From assembly GCF_003946215.1 (NCBI RefSeq), contig NZ_RHOW01000019.1, positions 1 to 40,507 on the forward strand: a DNA stretch of 40,507 nt, read 5' to 3'. The notes under the pieces were generated by a model. That model was not told the origin of the DNA and searched no databases. It was given only the letters and a program-made list of their open reading frames with translations. Shown in pieces: positions 33,952 to 40,507 of the stretch (positions are counted from its first letter, which is position 1; every line of letters begins with the position of its first letter). The position numbers and the translations under genes were made by a program. The DNA comes from Lapidilactobacillus mulanensis (GTDB taxonomy: Bacteria > Bacillota > Bacilli > Lactobacillales > Lactobacillaceae).

Positions 33952-35025
33952 TTGAAAAAGATTGGTGTAGTTACACTGCCAGGAAATTTTAATTATGGCA
34001 ATAGATTGCAAAATTACGCTTTAAATCAAGCATTGGTAGAAATGGGTAATGATGTGCAGAACATTGTACTTTCTCCAAACACGAAACAACGAAAACCGAC
34101 TCCAAAAAAAATAGTGGCAAGTATTATTAATCGTTTAAGTGCCGAAAATCGGCAATATCACAGAATGATAAAGGAAAAATCACCAATACTTTCTCCCTTC
34201 ACTGAAAAGTATTTGCGGCCTCAAAAAATTGAATTAGTAGATTTGAAAAGCTTTGATGCTTTTTTCGTAGGGTCTGATCAAGTATGGAATCCTAATTATA
34301 TTAAAAATGATTCACGGTACTTTTTAGATTTTGTACCAAAAAGTAAACGATTTTCATACGCGGCTAGCTTTGGTGTTTCGGAAATTACTGGACAGTATAA
34401 ACAATTTTATAAAAAATCATTAGAAGGAATTAACAGAATTTCAGTCAGAGAAACACAAGGTGTCGAAATTATCAAGTCACTAACTGATATTCGGGCAACA
34501 ATCGTTGCTGATCCAACATTATTATTAACGCCAGCACAATGGAATGTATTTGCTAATAAATCTAATTTTATGCCTGACGAGGACTATATAATAGTTTATA
34601 TCCTTGGAAACTTAACACAAGAAAGTAATAATGAAATAAACGAGTATGCCAAACAAAAAACAGCAAAGATAATAACGATAATGGGTGATAAGTACAATTC
34701 TGATTATTGGATACCTAGCCCAACAACTTTTCTTGCCGCTATTCGTGGAGCAATTGCAGTTTTTACGGATTCATTTCATTGTACAGTTTTTTCAATAGTT
34801 TTTAGTACACCGTTTATTGTTTTTGACCGAACTGATTTTAAAATGATTTCACGCATTGACACATTGCTCTTATGCTTCAAACTTGAGAACAACAAATTCT
34901 GTTCAGGACACAATTTTAATCAAACATTATCAAACACTATATTTGATGAAGTGCCAAAAATTATGGCTAGAGAAAAAGCAAACGGAGAAAATTTTATTAA
35001 GACATGTCTAGAAGATATTTATTGA
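33952..35025 (+). CDS. Polysaccharide pyruvyl transferase family protein
   Basis: About 357 residues of the CsaB/WcaK/PssM type (polysaccharide pyruvyl transferase, a GT-B-like fold). Seen: IGVVTLPGNFNYGNRLQNYALNQ at the start, FDAFFVGSDQVWNPNYI, YAASFGVSEI, SVRETQGVEIIKSL, VADPTLLL, and DSFHCTVFSIVFSTPFIVFDR near the end. The enzymes take phosphoenolpyruvate and form a pyruvate ketal on a sugar, adding negative charge. The start is TTG 33952; GAGAGGG is 11 nt before it. The MurB-like gene follows after 12 nt. Confidence 0.88.
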   Translation: MKKIGVVTLPGNFNYGNRLQNYALNQALVEMGNDVQNIVLSPNTKQRKPTPKKIVASIINRLSAENRQYHRMIKEKSPILSPFTEKYLRPQKIELVDLKSFDAFFVGSDQVWNPNYIKNDSRYFLDFVPKSKRFSYAASFGVSEITGQYKQFYKKSLEGINRISVRETQGVEIIKSLTDIRATIVADPTLLLTPAQWNVFANKSNFMPDEDYIIVYILGNLTQESNNEINEYAKQKTAKIITIMGDKYNSDYWIPSPTTFLAAIRGAIAVFTDSFHCTVFSIVFSTPFIVFDRTDFKMISRIDTLLLCFKLENNKFCSGHNFNQTLSNTIFDEVPKIMAREKANGENFIKTCLEDIY

Positions 35026-35037
35026 TGAGGTATACAA

Positions 35038-35970
35038 ATGGAGAGTAATGCAGCAATAGTTGATTTGGAAAAGCTGGGTATGGAAATAAAAAAAGATTGC
35101 TGTTTGGCACAATATTCGAACACGAAGACTGGCGGCAATGTAGATGTTGTGATATTTCCACATAGTCTTGAACAGTTAAAAGTTTCAATCCAATTATTGA
35201 AACAGCTTTCAACACCAGTTGTAGTGCTTGGAGATATGACAAATGTTGCAATCGCATCTAAAAATCTCAATTTCAACGTAATTTGTATGAGTCATTTTGT
35301 GAATGAGCCAATCTTTGACGCACAAAACGGCATCTTAACTGTAACTGCTGGGTACAAAATGAAACAGTTGTCGCGTTGGGCATTAAATCATTCGATTAGT
35401 GGGTTGCAATGGATGGAAGGAATACCTGGCACTGTTGGAGCTGGGGTATTTATGAATGCAGGATACTTAGCCGGTCAAGAATTTCAAGATATTGTGATTG
35501 ATACACAAGTACTGATGCCAGACCTGAGTGTACAGACTCTTTCAAATAAGGACTTAAATTATTCGTATAGGCATTCCTCAATACAAGGTAACAAGGGTAT
35601 TGTGCTGTCAACACGTCTTTTAGTCAGAGTTGGGAAAAAATGGAAGATTCGAGCTAAAATGGCTCAGTATCATAAAAGACGTGCAAAAAATCAGCCCCTC
35701 AATCTACCTTCGGCGGGCACTGTGTTTGTACCACCAACGCCATATCATGTTGGTGGTATGTTGCCGGAGCTCGGAATCATCGGCTATCGAATAGGAGGTG
35801 CTGAGATCTCACCAAAGTCTCCAGGTTTTATTGTTGGTGTAGATCATATGACTGGCGAGGACTACTATGAGATGGTAAGGTTCATACAGCGGGCGGTCAA
35901 AGAAAAATACAATATCGAGTTAGAGCCAGAAGTGAGATTGTTAGGTTTTAATGATGATAAAACGGAATAA
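35038..35970 (+). CDS. Divergent MurB homologue (FAD-linked UDP-MurNAc synthesis family) in EPS cluster
   Basis: Protein of 310 residues clearly related to UDP-N-acetylenolpyruvoylglucosamine reductase. Kept: NTKTGGNVDV (28-37), SGLQWMEGIPGTVG (121-134), FMNAG (138-142), YSYRHSS with Arg178, GGAEISPKSPGFIVG, and the closing ELEPEVRLLG with Glu298. Changed: the usual GxGSN FAD loop reads GDMTN (65-69). The segment normally AGSVFKRP reads AGTVFVPP, putting Thr228 where MurB has its proton-donating Ser or Cys. Housekeeping murB is not normally in EPS clusters. It may be a paralogue acting on another enolpyruvyl or related sugar, or a protein no longer catalytic. It starts 12 nt after the pyruvyl transferase and overlaps wzx by 20 nt. 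Confidence 0.85.
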   Translation: MESNAAIVDLEKLGMEIKKDCCLAQYSNTKTGGNVDVVIFPHSLEQLKVSIQLLKQLSTPVVVLGDMTNVAIASKNLNFNVICMSHFVNEPIFDAQNGILTVTAGYKMKQLSRWALNHSISGLQWMEGIPGTVGAGVFMNAGYLAGQEFQDIVIDTQVLMPDLSVQTLSNKDLNYSYRHSSIQGNKGIVLSTRLLVRVGKKWKIRAKMAQYHKRRAKNQPLNLPSAGTVFVPPTPYHVGGMLPELGIIGYRIGGAEISPKSPGFIVGVDHMTGEDYYEMVRFIQRAVKEKYNIELEPEVRLLGFNDDKTE

Positions 35971-37483
35971 TGATAAGCAATTACGCGTGGGAACATTACT
36001 CTCATATACATCAATGATTGTTGGTTACGTTATACAAATTGGTTATACCCCAATAATGATTAGGATTATTGGTCAGTCGCAATATGGATTGTATAACCTG
36101 ACGAATTCAATTGTTAGTTATTTGAGTTTATTTAGTCTTGGATTTGGTCCTGCATATATACGCTTTTATATGCGTCATCGTATGCAAAACGATGAAACTG
36201 CAATTAAGCGAATGAATGGTATGTTTATGTCTGTTTTCCTCTTACTAGGTATGATTGCAACATTAGCGGGTATAATTCTTGTATCAAAATCAGATTTCGT
36301 ACTGGGAAGTAAGTTCAGTAAATCTGAGCTAGCGTTGGCAAAAAAGTTGATGATATTGATGGTGGCAAATATTGCAATCTCTTTTCCATTGATTCCAGTT
36401 GTATCATATATACAAGCAAACGAGAGATTTATCTTTCAGAATTCTTTAACAATTGTACGACAGATTATGAATCCATTCCTTGCATTACCTCTGCTATACG
36501 CTGGTTATGGATCTTTAGGAATGATTCTTGCAACAACAGTTATCTCGATGATTGTAGGATTGTTCCAAATTTACTATGCGATTACAAAATTAAGATTTCG
36601 TTTACTCTGGTCAAAACATGACTTTGTTGAGTTGAAAGAAGTTGCTATTTTTTCCTCTTTTTTATTTTTAAATGCAATTACTGATCAAATTAATTGGAAT
36701 GTTGATAAGTTCATTATCGGCAGATACTATGGAGCAGTTCCAGTGGCAATCTATGGTATTGCTGCACAATTAAATAACTATTACTTAAGCTTCTCAACAG
36801 CTATCTCGAATGTATATATACCCAGGATTAACAGAATTGTTGCAGAATCAAAAGTTGATATGAATCATCACTTAACTGATCTATTTATAAAAATCGGGCG
36901 CGTACAATTTATGGTGATACTTTTTATTCTGTTGGAGATAATATTTATCGGGCGACCATTTATAGGCTTTTGGGCTGGAAAAGACTACTATAATGCATAT
37001 CCCATCTTGCTCGTTCTTATTATTCCTGTCACCGTTCCACTTATACAAAACGCTGGTATTGCAATTCAACAAGCAAAAAATATGCATATTTTTCGATCGG
37101 TCCTTTATATTGCGATAGCATTACTGAATGCTCTATTATCCGTCGTACTTGTTCAAAAATATGGAGCCTTGGGTACGGCATTTGCAACAGCGTTGGCAAT
37201 TGTTATAGGTAATATTATTTTGATGAACTGGTATTATCAAAAACATATAGGGCTAGACATTGTGAAATTTTGGTCATCAATTGCTACATTTATTCCATTG
37301 ATTATCATTACTGTTATTTTCGGTTGGGTGACCATAAGTTTAATTGACTCGTATACTATCATCGGATTTATTATTGACGCTACATTGATAGCGATTGTTT
37401 ATTCAATTTCACTATGGTTTACAGTTTTTACAACGGAGGAAAGGTATTTATTCATGCGTAAGCTCAATAAAGGTAGAAAATAA
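35951..37483 (+). CDS. wzx: Polysaccharide flippase (Wzx/MATE-like)
   Basis: Membrane protein of 510 residues of the polysaccharide transport family, with about 12-14 helices. Seen: GTLLSYTSMIVGYVIQIGYTPIMIRIIGQSQYGLYNL at the start, the mark of RfbX-like flippases, then LSLFSLGFGPAYIRFY, NWNVDKFIIGRYYGAVPVAIY and ISNVYIPRINRIV. It moves the lipid-linked repeat unit to the outer face. It starts at ATG 35951 or 35954, both within the end of the MurB-like gene, with AGG 5-8 nt upstream; translational coupling is likely. Confidence 0.95.
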   Translation: MMIKRNNDKQLRVGTLLSYTSMIVGYVIQIGYTPIMIRIIGQSQYGLYNLTNSIVSYLSLFSLGFGPAYIRFYMRHRMQNDETAIKRMNGMFMSVFLLLGMIATLAGIILVSKSDFVLGSKFSKSELALAKKLMILMVANIAISFPLIPVVSYIQANERFIFQNSLTIVRQIMNPFLALPLLYAGYGSLGMILATTVISMIVGLFQIYYAITKLRFRLLWSKHDFVELKEVAIFSSFLFLNAITDQINWNVDKFIIGRYYGAVPVAIYGIAAQLNNYYLSFSTAISNVYIPRINRIVAESKVDMNHHLTDLFIKIGRVQFMVILFILLEIIFIGRPFIGFWAGKDYYNAYPILLVLIIPVTVPLIQNAGIAIQQAKNMHIFRSVLYIAIALLNALLSVVLVQKYGALGTAFATALAIVIGNIILMNWYYQKHIGLDIVKFWSSIATFIPLIIITVIFGWVTISLIDSYTIIGFIIDATLIAIVYSISLWFTVFTTEERYLFMRKLNKGRK

Positions 37484-37645
37484 ATAAGTCTCTATCGGAT
37501 ATTTTTTTAAAATAATTCGACTAGGATAAAATTTAGTTCTACTTAACTATAGTACGTTATGATGATATTCAGAAGCATTCAATTGATTTTATTGGATATT
37601 TGGAAGAGTTTATCTCTTGATAAATAGTTTTTGGAGCGTGAGAAT

Positions 37646-38578
37646 ATGACAACAGCATTAGTAACGGGTGGAGCTGGATTTATCGGTTCTAACTTGATAG
37701 AAGAATTAGTTAAAATAACGGATAAAGTTATGGTTGTTGATGATCTTTCAATGGGGTTAAAGAGTAATCTACCAGTCTCAGATAAGATTATTTTTTATGA
37801 AAAGAGTATTACTGATTATTCTTTTATGAAGCGACTATTACTTGATGAGCGACCGGATTATGTCTATTTGTTGGCTGCAGTTGCAAGTGTTGCGGATTCA
37901 ATTGATCGTCCTTTGGAGACGCATGAAATTAATCAGAATGCAAATTTGTTTATCTTAGATACAATTCGAGTTAACAAATTGCCGGTCAAGAAAATACTAT
38001 TTTCATCATCTGCCGCTGTTTACGGTGACGATCCAACTTTACCTAAGGTAGAAACAACTATGGTGAGGCCTTTGACACCGTATGCTATTGATAAATTCGC
38101 AACGGAGCGCTTTGTTATTGATTATGGTAATCTGTATGGGTTAAATACTGTTTGTGTTCGTTTCTTTAATGTATATGGACCAAGACAGAATCCGAAATCA
38201 CCATATTCTGGAGTATTATCATTAATCAGCAATGCTATTATAAATGATAAACAATTTACACTTTTCGGTGATGGATCTCAAACGCGTGATTTTGTTTTTG
38301 TTGGTGATGTTGTGCAAGCACTATTGCTGTTAATGAAAACTCCAAGCGCCAGCCATGATGTGTACAATGTTGCAACAGGGACGGCTAGTAGTTTGGCTGA
38401 CATTATTCAAGTTTTTGAAAAGTTGACACACAAAAAAATAGCCTTGAAGTTACAACCACCACGTTCGGGAGATATCAAGGATTCTTTAGCGGATATTAGT
38501 AAATTATCTAAGCTTGGATATCAGCCTCAATTCGATGTTGAACACGGTGTGGCGGTGTACCTAGAATCATTGAAATAA
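37646..38578 (+). CDS. NAD-dependent epimerase/dehydratase (UDP-glucose 4-epimerase type)
   Basis: Extended short-chain dehydrogenase of about 310 residues: TGGAGFIGSNLIEELV at residues 6-21 binds NAD, VDDLSMG follows the second strand, LLAAVASV, SSSAAVYGD and the catalytic YAIDK. RFFNVYGPRQNP and GDGSQTRDFVFVGDVVQALL are typical of nucleotide-sugar epimerases of the GalE/WbpP group. It supplies an activated sugar for the EPS. ATG 37646 follows TTGGAG by 9 nt. The interval 37484-37645 is AT-rich with no gene; a separate promoter is possible but not clear. Confidence 0.9.
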   Translation: MTTALVTGGAGFIGSNLIEELVKITDKVMVVDDLSMGLKSNLPVSDKIIFYEKSITDYSFMKRLLLDERPDYVYLLAAVASVADSIDRPLETHEINQNANLFILDTIRVNKLPVKKILFSSSAAVYGDDPTLPKVETTMVRPLTPYAIDKFATERFVIDYGNLYGLNTVCVRFFNVYGPRQNPKSPYSGVLSLISNAIINDKQFTLFGDGSQTRDFVFVGDVVQALLLLMKTPSASHDVYNVATGTASSLADIIQVFEKLTHKKIALKLQPPRSGDIKDSLADISKLSKLGYQPQFDVEHGVAVYLESLK

Positions 38579-38597
38579 TAAAAAAAGGATATAAGAT

Positions 38598-39227
38598 ATG
38601 TTTTTTTTAATCAATAATGGGAAACGGATTGAGCAGCTCTATACCTTGTTTGACCGCCAAACAAATTTTGTATATTGGGTGGTGGGTGTATTACTCGCTA
38701 TTATGGGTATTCTTGTTGGATTCACTGTGTATGTCCAGATTAAAATGTCAAATGCGCAAGAAAAAGAGTTGAGGAAACATTTTAAGATTGACGAGTTAAA
38801 TACCGGCCTCATCCAATTGCAGAGGTTATTGATAAAGAATACAGGTGTGTCACTGTTACGTGCTGAAAAAATGAGCAGGGACGAATTTTCCGCTGGACTA
38901 GCAAGTTACCGCGAAACAATCCATTATGTACAAGAAAACGGCAGTCTTTCAGTTGAGAATTTAAGCGATATAATGCTGGTAGCGGTTCACGTAACTATGG
39001 TTGCAACCGCGGATGTGTTAGGCTACCAGTCTGTTAAGTTTCTTGATGATGTTTTGGATATAATTGAAAAAAGTTCGCCAAAGATAAAAGCGAAAGTTCC
39101 TGAAAAGATTTATGACAGGTATTTTCGTGGCCTTAAACGTTATTCTGAGATTAGGTTGTCAAGTCGAATAGTAGAAGTGATGAATAAAAAAAATAACTAC
39201 TCGTGGCTGTGTCCTCTGGGTTTGTGA
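38598..39227 (+). CDS. Membrane-anchored hypothetical protein
   Basis: Protein of 209 residues, not recognised. One membrane helix at about residues 26-48 (FVYWVVGVLLAIMGILVGFTVYV) is followed by a helical, charged cytoplasmic or extracellular part without known motifs (NAQEKELRKHFKIDELNTGL, VPEKIYDRYFRGLKRYSEIR). AAAGGAT lies 7 nt before the ATG. It starts 19 nt after the epimerase stop and may be read through from the EPS operon. The base composition is intermediate. No function can be assigned. Confidence 0.65.
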   Translation: MFFLINNGKRIEQLYTLFDRQTNFVYWVVGVLLAIMGILVGFTVYVQIKMSNAQEKELRKHFKIDELNTGLIQLQRLLIKNTGVSLLRAEKMSRDEFSAGLASYRETIHYVQENGSLSVENLSDIMLVAVHVTMVATADVLGYQSVKFLDDVLDIIEKSSPKIKAKVPEKIYDRYFRGLKRYSEIRLSSRIVEVMNKKNNYSWLCPLGL

Positions 39228-39269
39228 GGGAACGCTGATTATTTGTAAGATTTCAAGGAGGCATTTCCC

Positions 39270-39905
39270 ATGGCACTCATCCCACCAAAAAACGGGTTCA
39301 ATCTTTTTTACGGTCTGGATGTTTATCAATATTTCGACATTCAGCACCAGGCAATGGTTCACGAGATTGCCGACTTGACCGACGCGGAGTTTGCTAGTCG
39401 TTCTATACCAGAATGGCGGGCGGATTTTTTGGCGCGGTATACGATTGAGCCGTTGCACTTGTTTGTGACTGAGGTGAAGTTTTCTTATGAGGCTGCGATG
39501 GTGGCGCCGATTTCTTTGATGGATTGGGTGCCTGATGTGGATCCGCATCGTGGCGATCCGCCTGAACCTGGGTATATTGTGACGGTGCAATATCCGTTCA
39601 CTGGGGATGATGTGATGGTCTATATTCGGCCGGAGCGTTTTCCTTGTCGAACTTATCCGGCGACGCGTGTGGTTGCGCCGGTTGGCGATCAGAAGGGTAT
39701 GGTCGAATTCAAGCGGGAGTTTCAAGCTTTTCGGGTGCCTGAGGAAGATACCGAGTGGGAGGCTGAGCGTTTGGTGATGGAATTGTCCAATCATTTCCAC
39801 CAACTTTTCTCGATCAGCGCTCACAATACGCGCGAACACAATGGACATTTGTTGCCGCTGATCGATCAGGCGTTGGCAGAGCGGGCTGGAATCGATCATC
39901 TGTGA
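39270..39905 (+). CDS. Hypothetical protein next to the defence remnant
   Basis: Soluble protein of 211 residues, acidic and rich in Pro and aromatic residues, that I do not recognise. It has segments such as PLHLFVTEVKFSYEAAM, DPHRGDPPEPGYIVTVQYPF and SNHFHQLFSISAHNTREHNGH. AGGAGG lies 7 nt before the ATG. Its GC content is visibly higher than that of the EPS genes before it, so it belongs to another block. It converges with the damaged ATPase/RloB pair and shares a terminator with it. A 253-codon frame on the other strand here has low-complexity His/Arg sequence and is not a gene. Confidence 0.65.
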   Translation: MALIPPKNGFNLFYGLDVYQYFDIQHQAMVHEIADLTDAEFASRSIPEWRADFLARYTIEPLHLFVTEVKFSYEAAMVAPISLMDWVPDVDPHRGDPPEPGYIVTVQYPFTGDDVMVYIRPERFPCRTYPATRVVAPVGDQKGMVEFKREFQAFRVPEEDTEWEAERLVMELSNHFHQLFSISAHNTREHNGHLLPLIDQALAERAGIDHL

Positions 39906-39924
39906 ATAATTAATAGACACTAAA

Positions 39925-39977
39925 CTATATTAAATATCCCGTCAAACTAATAAACGTTTGACGGATTTTTAATATAG
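39925..39977. terminator. Long bidirectional hairpin terminator
   Basis: CTATATTAAATATCCCGTCAAAC pairs with GTTTGACGGATTTTTAATATAG apart from one bulge and one mismatch; the loop is 8 nt. It lies between the plus-strand unknown gene and the minus-strand remnants. Confidence 0.8.
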
Positions 39978-39997
39978 TAGACGGTAGTTGTTTTAAC

Positions 39998-40130
39998 TTA
40001 GAATTCAGTAACTCCGAAAATTTCGGTTAAATAAGTGTTGATGTTTGTATAAGGGTTTCGATTATACCAAGGATCTGACGATGATCGCAATAATCGGTTT
40101 GATGCGAAGATTGCGTGAACGTCGGGCCAT
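39998..40130 (-). pseudogene. Internally deleted RloB-like gene
   Basis: Read on the minus strand, ATG 40128-40130 opens MARRSRNLRIKPIIAIIV, like the start of RloB-family proteins (basic start, then a first strand that normally leads into CEGxTE). The frame stops five codons later. The +1 frame then continues SDPWYNRNPYTNINTYLTEI and ends at 39998, closely resembling the NPSTNVHxLVE ending of RloB. So the two ends survive and the middle, with the catalytic residues, is gone. GAGGTG before the ATG, and one base between it and the ATPase stop, show an original operon. Confidence 0.6.
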
Positions 40131-40131
40131 C

Positions 40132-40386
40132 TTATTTCACCTCAGATCCTGGGGCGTTTAATGCACTTAGCATTTCGTCGACTTGTATTTGTGGCAATGC
40201 ACCAAATCGACCTTCAATGTAGCGCCGCATGTATCTGATGTCGTGGCGTTTTTCTTTTGGATCTTTAAAGTCGAAAATCGATTTTAAATCGCTCCGACCT
40301 TGAAAGTCTTTTTCCATTAAGTAGATTTGATCTGTACGTAAGTTCGCATCGAGTAATTGAAGTTCATGCGTGGTTAGAATGAATGA
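40132..40386 (-). pseudogene. 3' part of an AAA15-type ATPase (RloA/AbiL-like), cut by an insertion sequence
   Basis: The minus-strand frame ends at 40132 and reads SFILTTHELQLLDANLRTDQ, IYLMEKDFQGRSDLKSIFDF, and RYIEGRFGALPQI. This is the switch-histidine (TTH) and C-terminal region of AAA15 family ATPases found with RloB-like partners (COG1106; AbiL, RloAB). The Walker B part expected just upstream is not there; beyond residue S the frame gives unrelated sequence and then a stop. The break coincides with a sequence like an IS end. Only about 84 codons remain. Confidence 0.7.
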
Positions 40387-40507
40387 GAGTGTAAAATATT
40401 TTGTGTAAATAGAAAAAAGGAAGTCCCTTCTGTAGAATAGAGTTGGCTATACTCCTACTTAAGTAGACAAGCAAATAATCAAAGCTTGTACACTTAGGAA
40501 GGAGTTT
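40386..40507 (+). mobile_element. Left end of a probable IS256-type insertion sequence
   Basis: From GAGAGTGTAAAATATTTTGT the sequence resembles the terminal repeats of IS256-family elements (GTGTAAA, AT-rich, GTGTAAA). It then gives a non-coding leader and, at 40496-40504, AGGAAGGAG, a strong ribosome site that ends just before the window edge; a transposase on the plus strand is expected right after it. The opposite end and target duplication lie outside the window. The family call is by resemblance only. Confidence 0.5.

Noticed and set aside
39159-39920. 253-codon minus-strand frame, rich in His and Arg
   Set aside because: Low-complexity shadow of the plus-strand gene at 39270, which has AGGAGG and sensible composition.

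Overview
The window reads as a chromosomal segment of a low-to-mid GC Gram-positive bacterium of the Lactobacillaceae. This rests on a phosphoketolase with codon use typical of a highly expressed gene, AGGAGG-type ribosome binding sites, frequent TTG starts, CcpA-like cre sites, a Wzd/Wze/PHP-phosphatase exopolysaccharide (EPS) regulator module, a LytR-CpsA-Psr (LCP) protein and a lactic-type lipoprotein. I cannot fix the genus from sequence alone. No tRNA, rRNA or CRISPR array was seen.

Layout. 1-210: edge region with a 3'-terminal scrap of an AraC-type regulator and a bidirectional terminator. 218-8670: an intracellular alpha-mannoside degradation locus. GH92 mannosidase and a GntR/LacI-type regulator are on the minus strand; GH125, GH38 and a ROK sugar kinase are on the plus strand. 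The divergent region between them carries four copies of a putative operator. 8714-12446: GyrI-like protein, S51 peptidase, glycerol kinase with a cre-like site over its promoter, and a lipoprotein. 12447-16986: a gene-poor stretch with two tandem long hairpins, a GntR/UTRA regulator, two candidate small RNAs, a membrane-anchored protein of unknown function, a broken Rgg regulator and a small membrane protein. 16987-19350: phosphoketolase. 19563-21721: YtrA-type regulator, ABC ATPase and permease operon with a perfect operator over its promoter. 21802-22844: DUF308 membrane protein and a small unknown protein. 22845-24170: 1.3 kb without a supported gene, holding a candidate small RNA and several foldback repeats.

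24171-38578 is an EPS cluster of the Wzx/Wzy type: LCP, Wzd, Wze, PHP phosphatase, priming glycosyl-1-phosphate transferase, Alg14/Alg13-like transferase pair, GT14, GT2, a putative polymerase, GT2, a polysaccharide pyruvyl transferase, a divergent MurB homologue, flippase and an NDP-sugar epimerase. The chain would start on undecaprenyl phosphate, be extended by the transferases, flipped by Wzx, polymerised outside, length-controlled by Wzd/Wze/Wzb and possibly attached to the wall by the LCP protein. From 28770 the genes become clearly AT-rich, as is usual for variable EPS cassettes.

38598-40507: two unknown proteins, then the wreck of a two-gene ATPase plus RloB-like (AbiL/RloAB type) defence module. 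The RloB-like gene has lost its middle. The ATPase is cut at what looks like the left end of an IS256-type insertion sequence running off the window.

The strongest leads are the MurB homologue in the EPS cluster, with changes at catalytic and FAD-loop positions; the two tandem hairpins with conserved bases but unrelated self-complementary tops; the decayed defence module; the foldback-rich spacer before the EPS cluster; and a terminator buried in the end of glpK.
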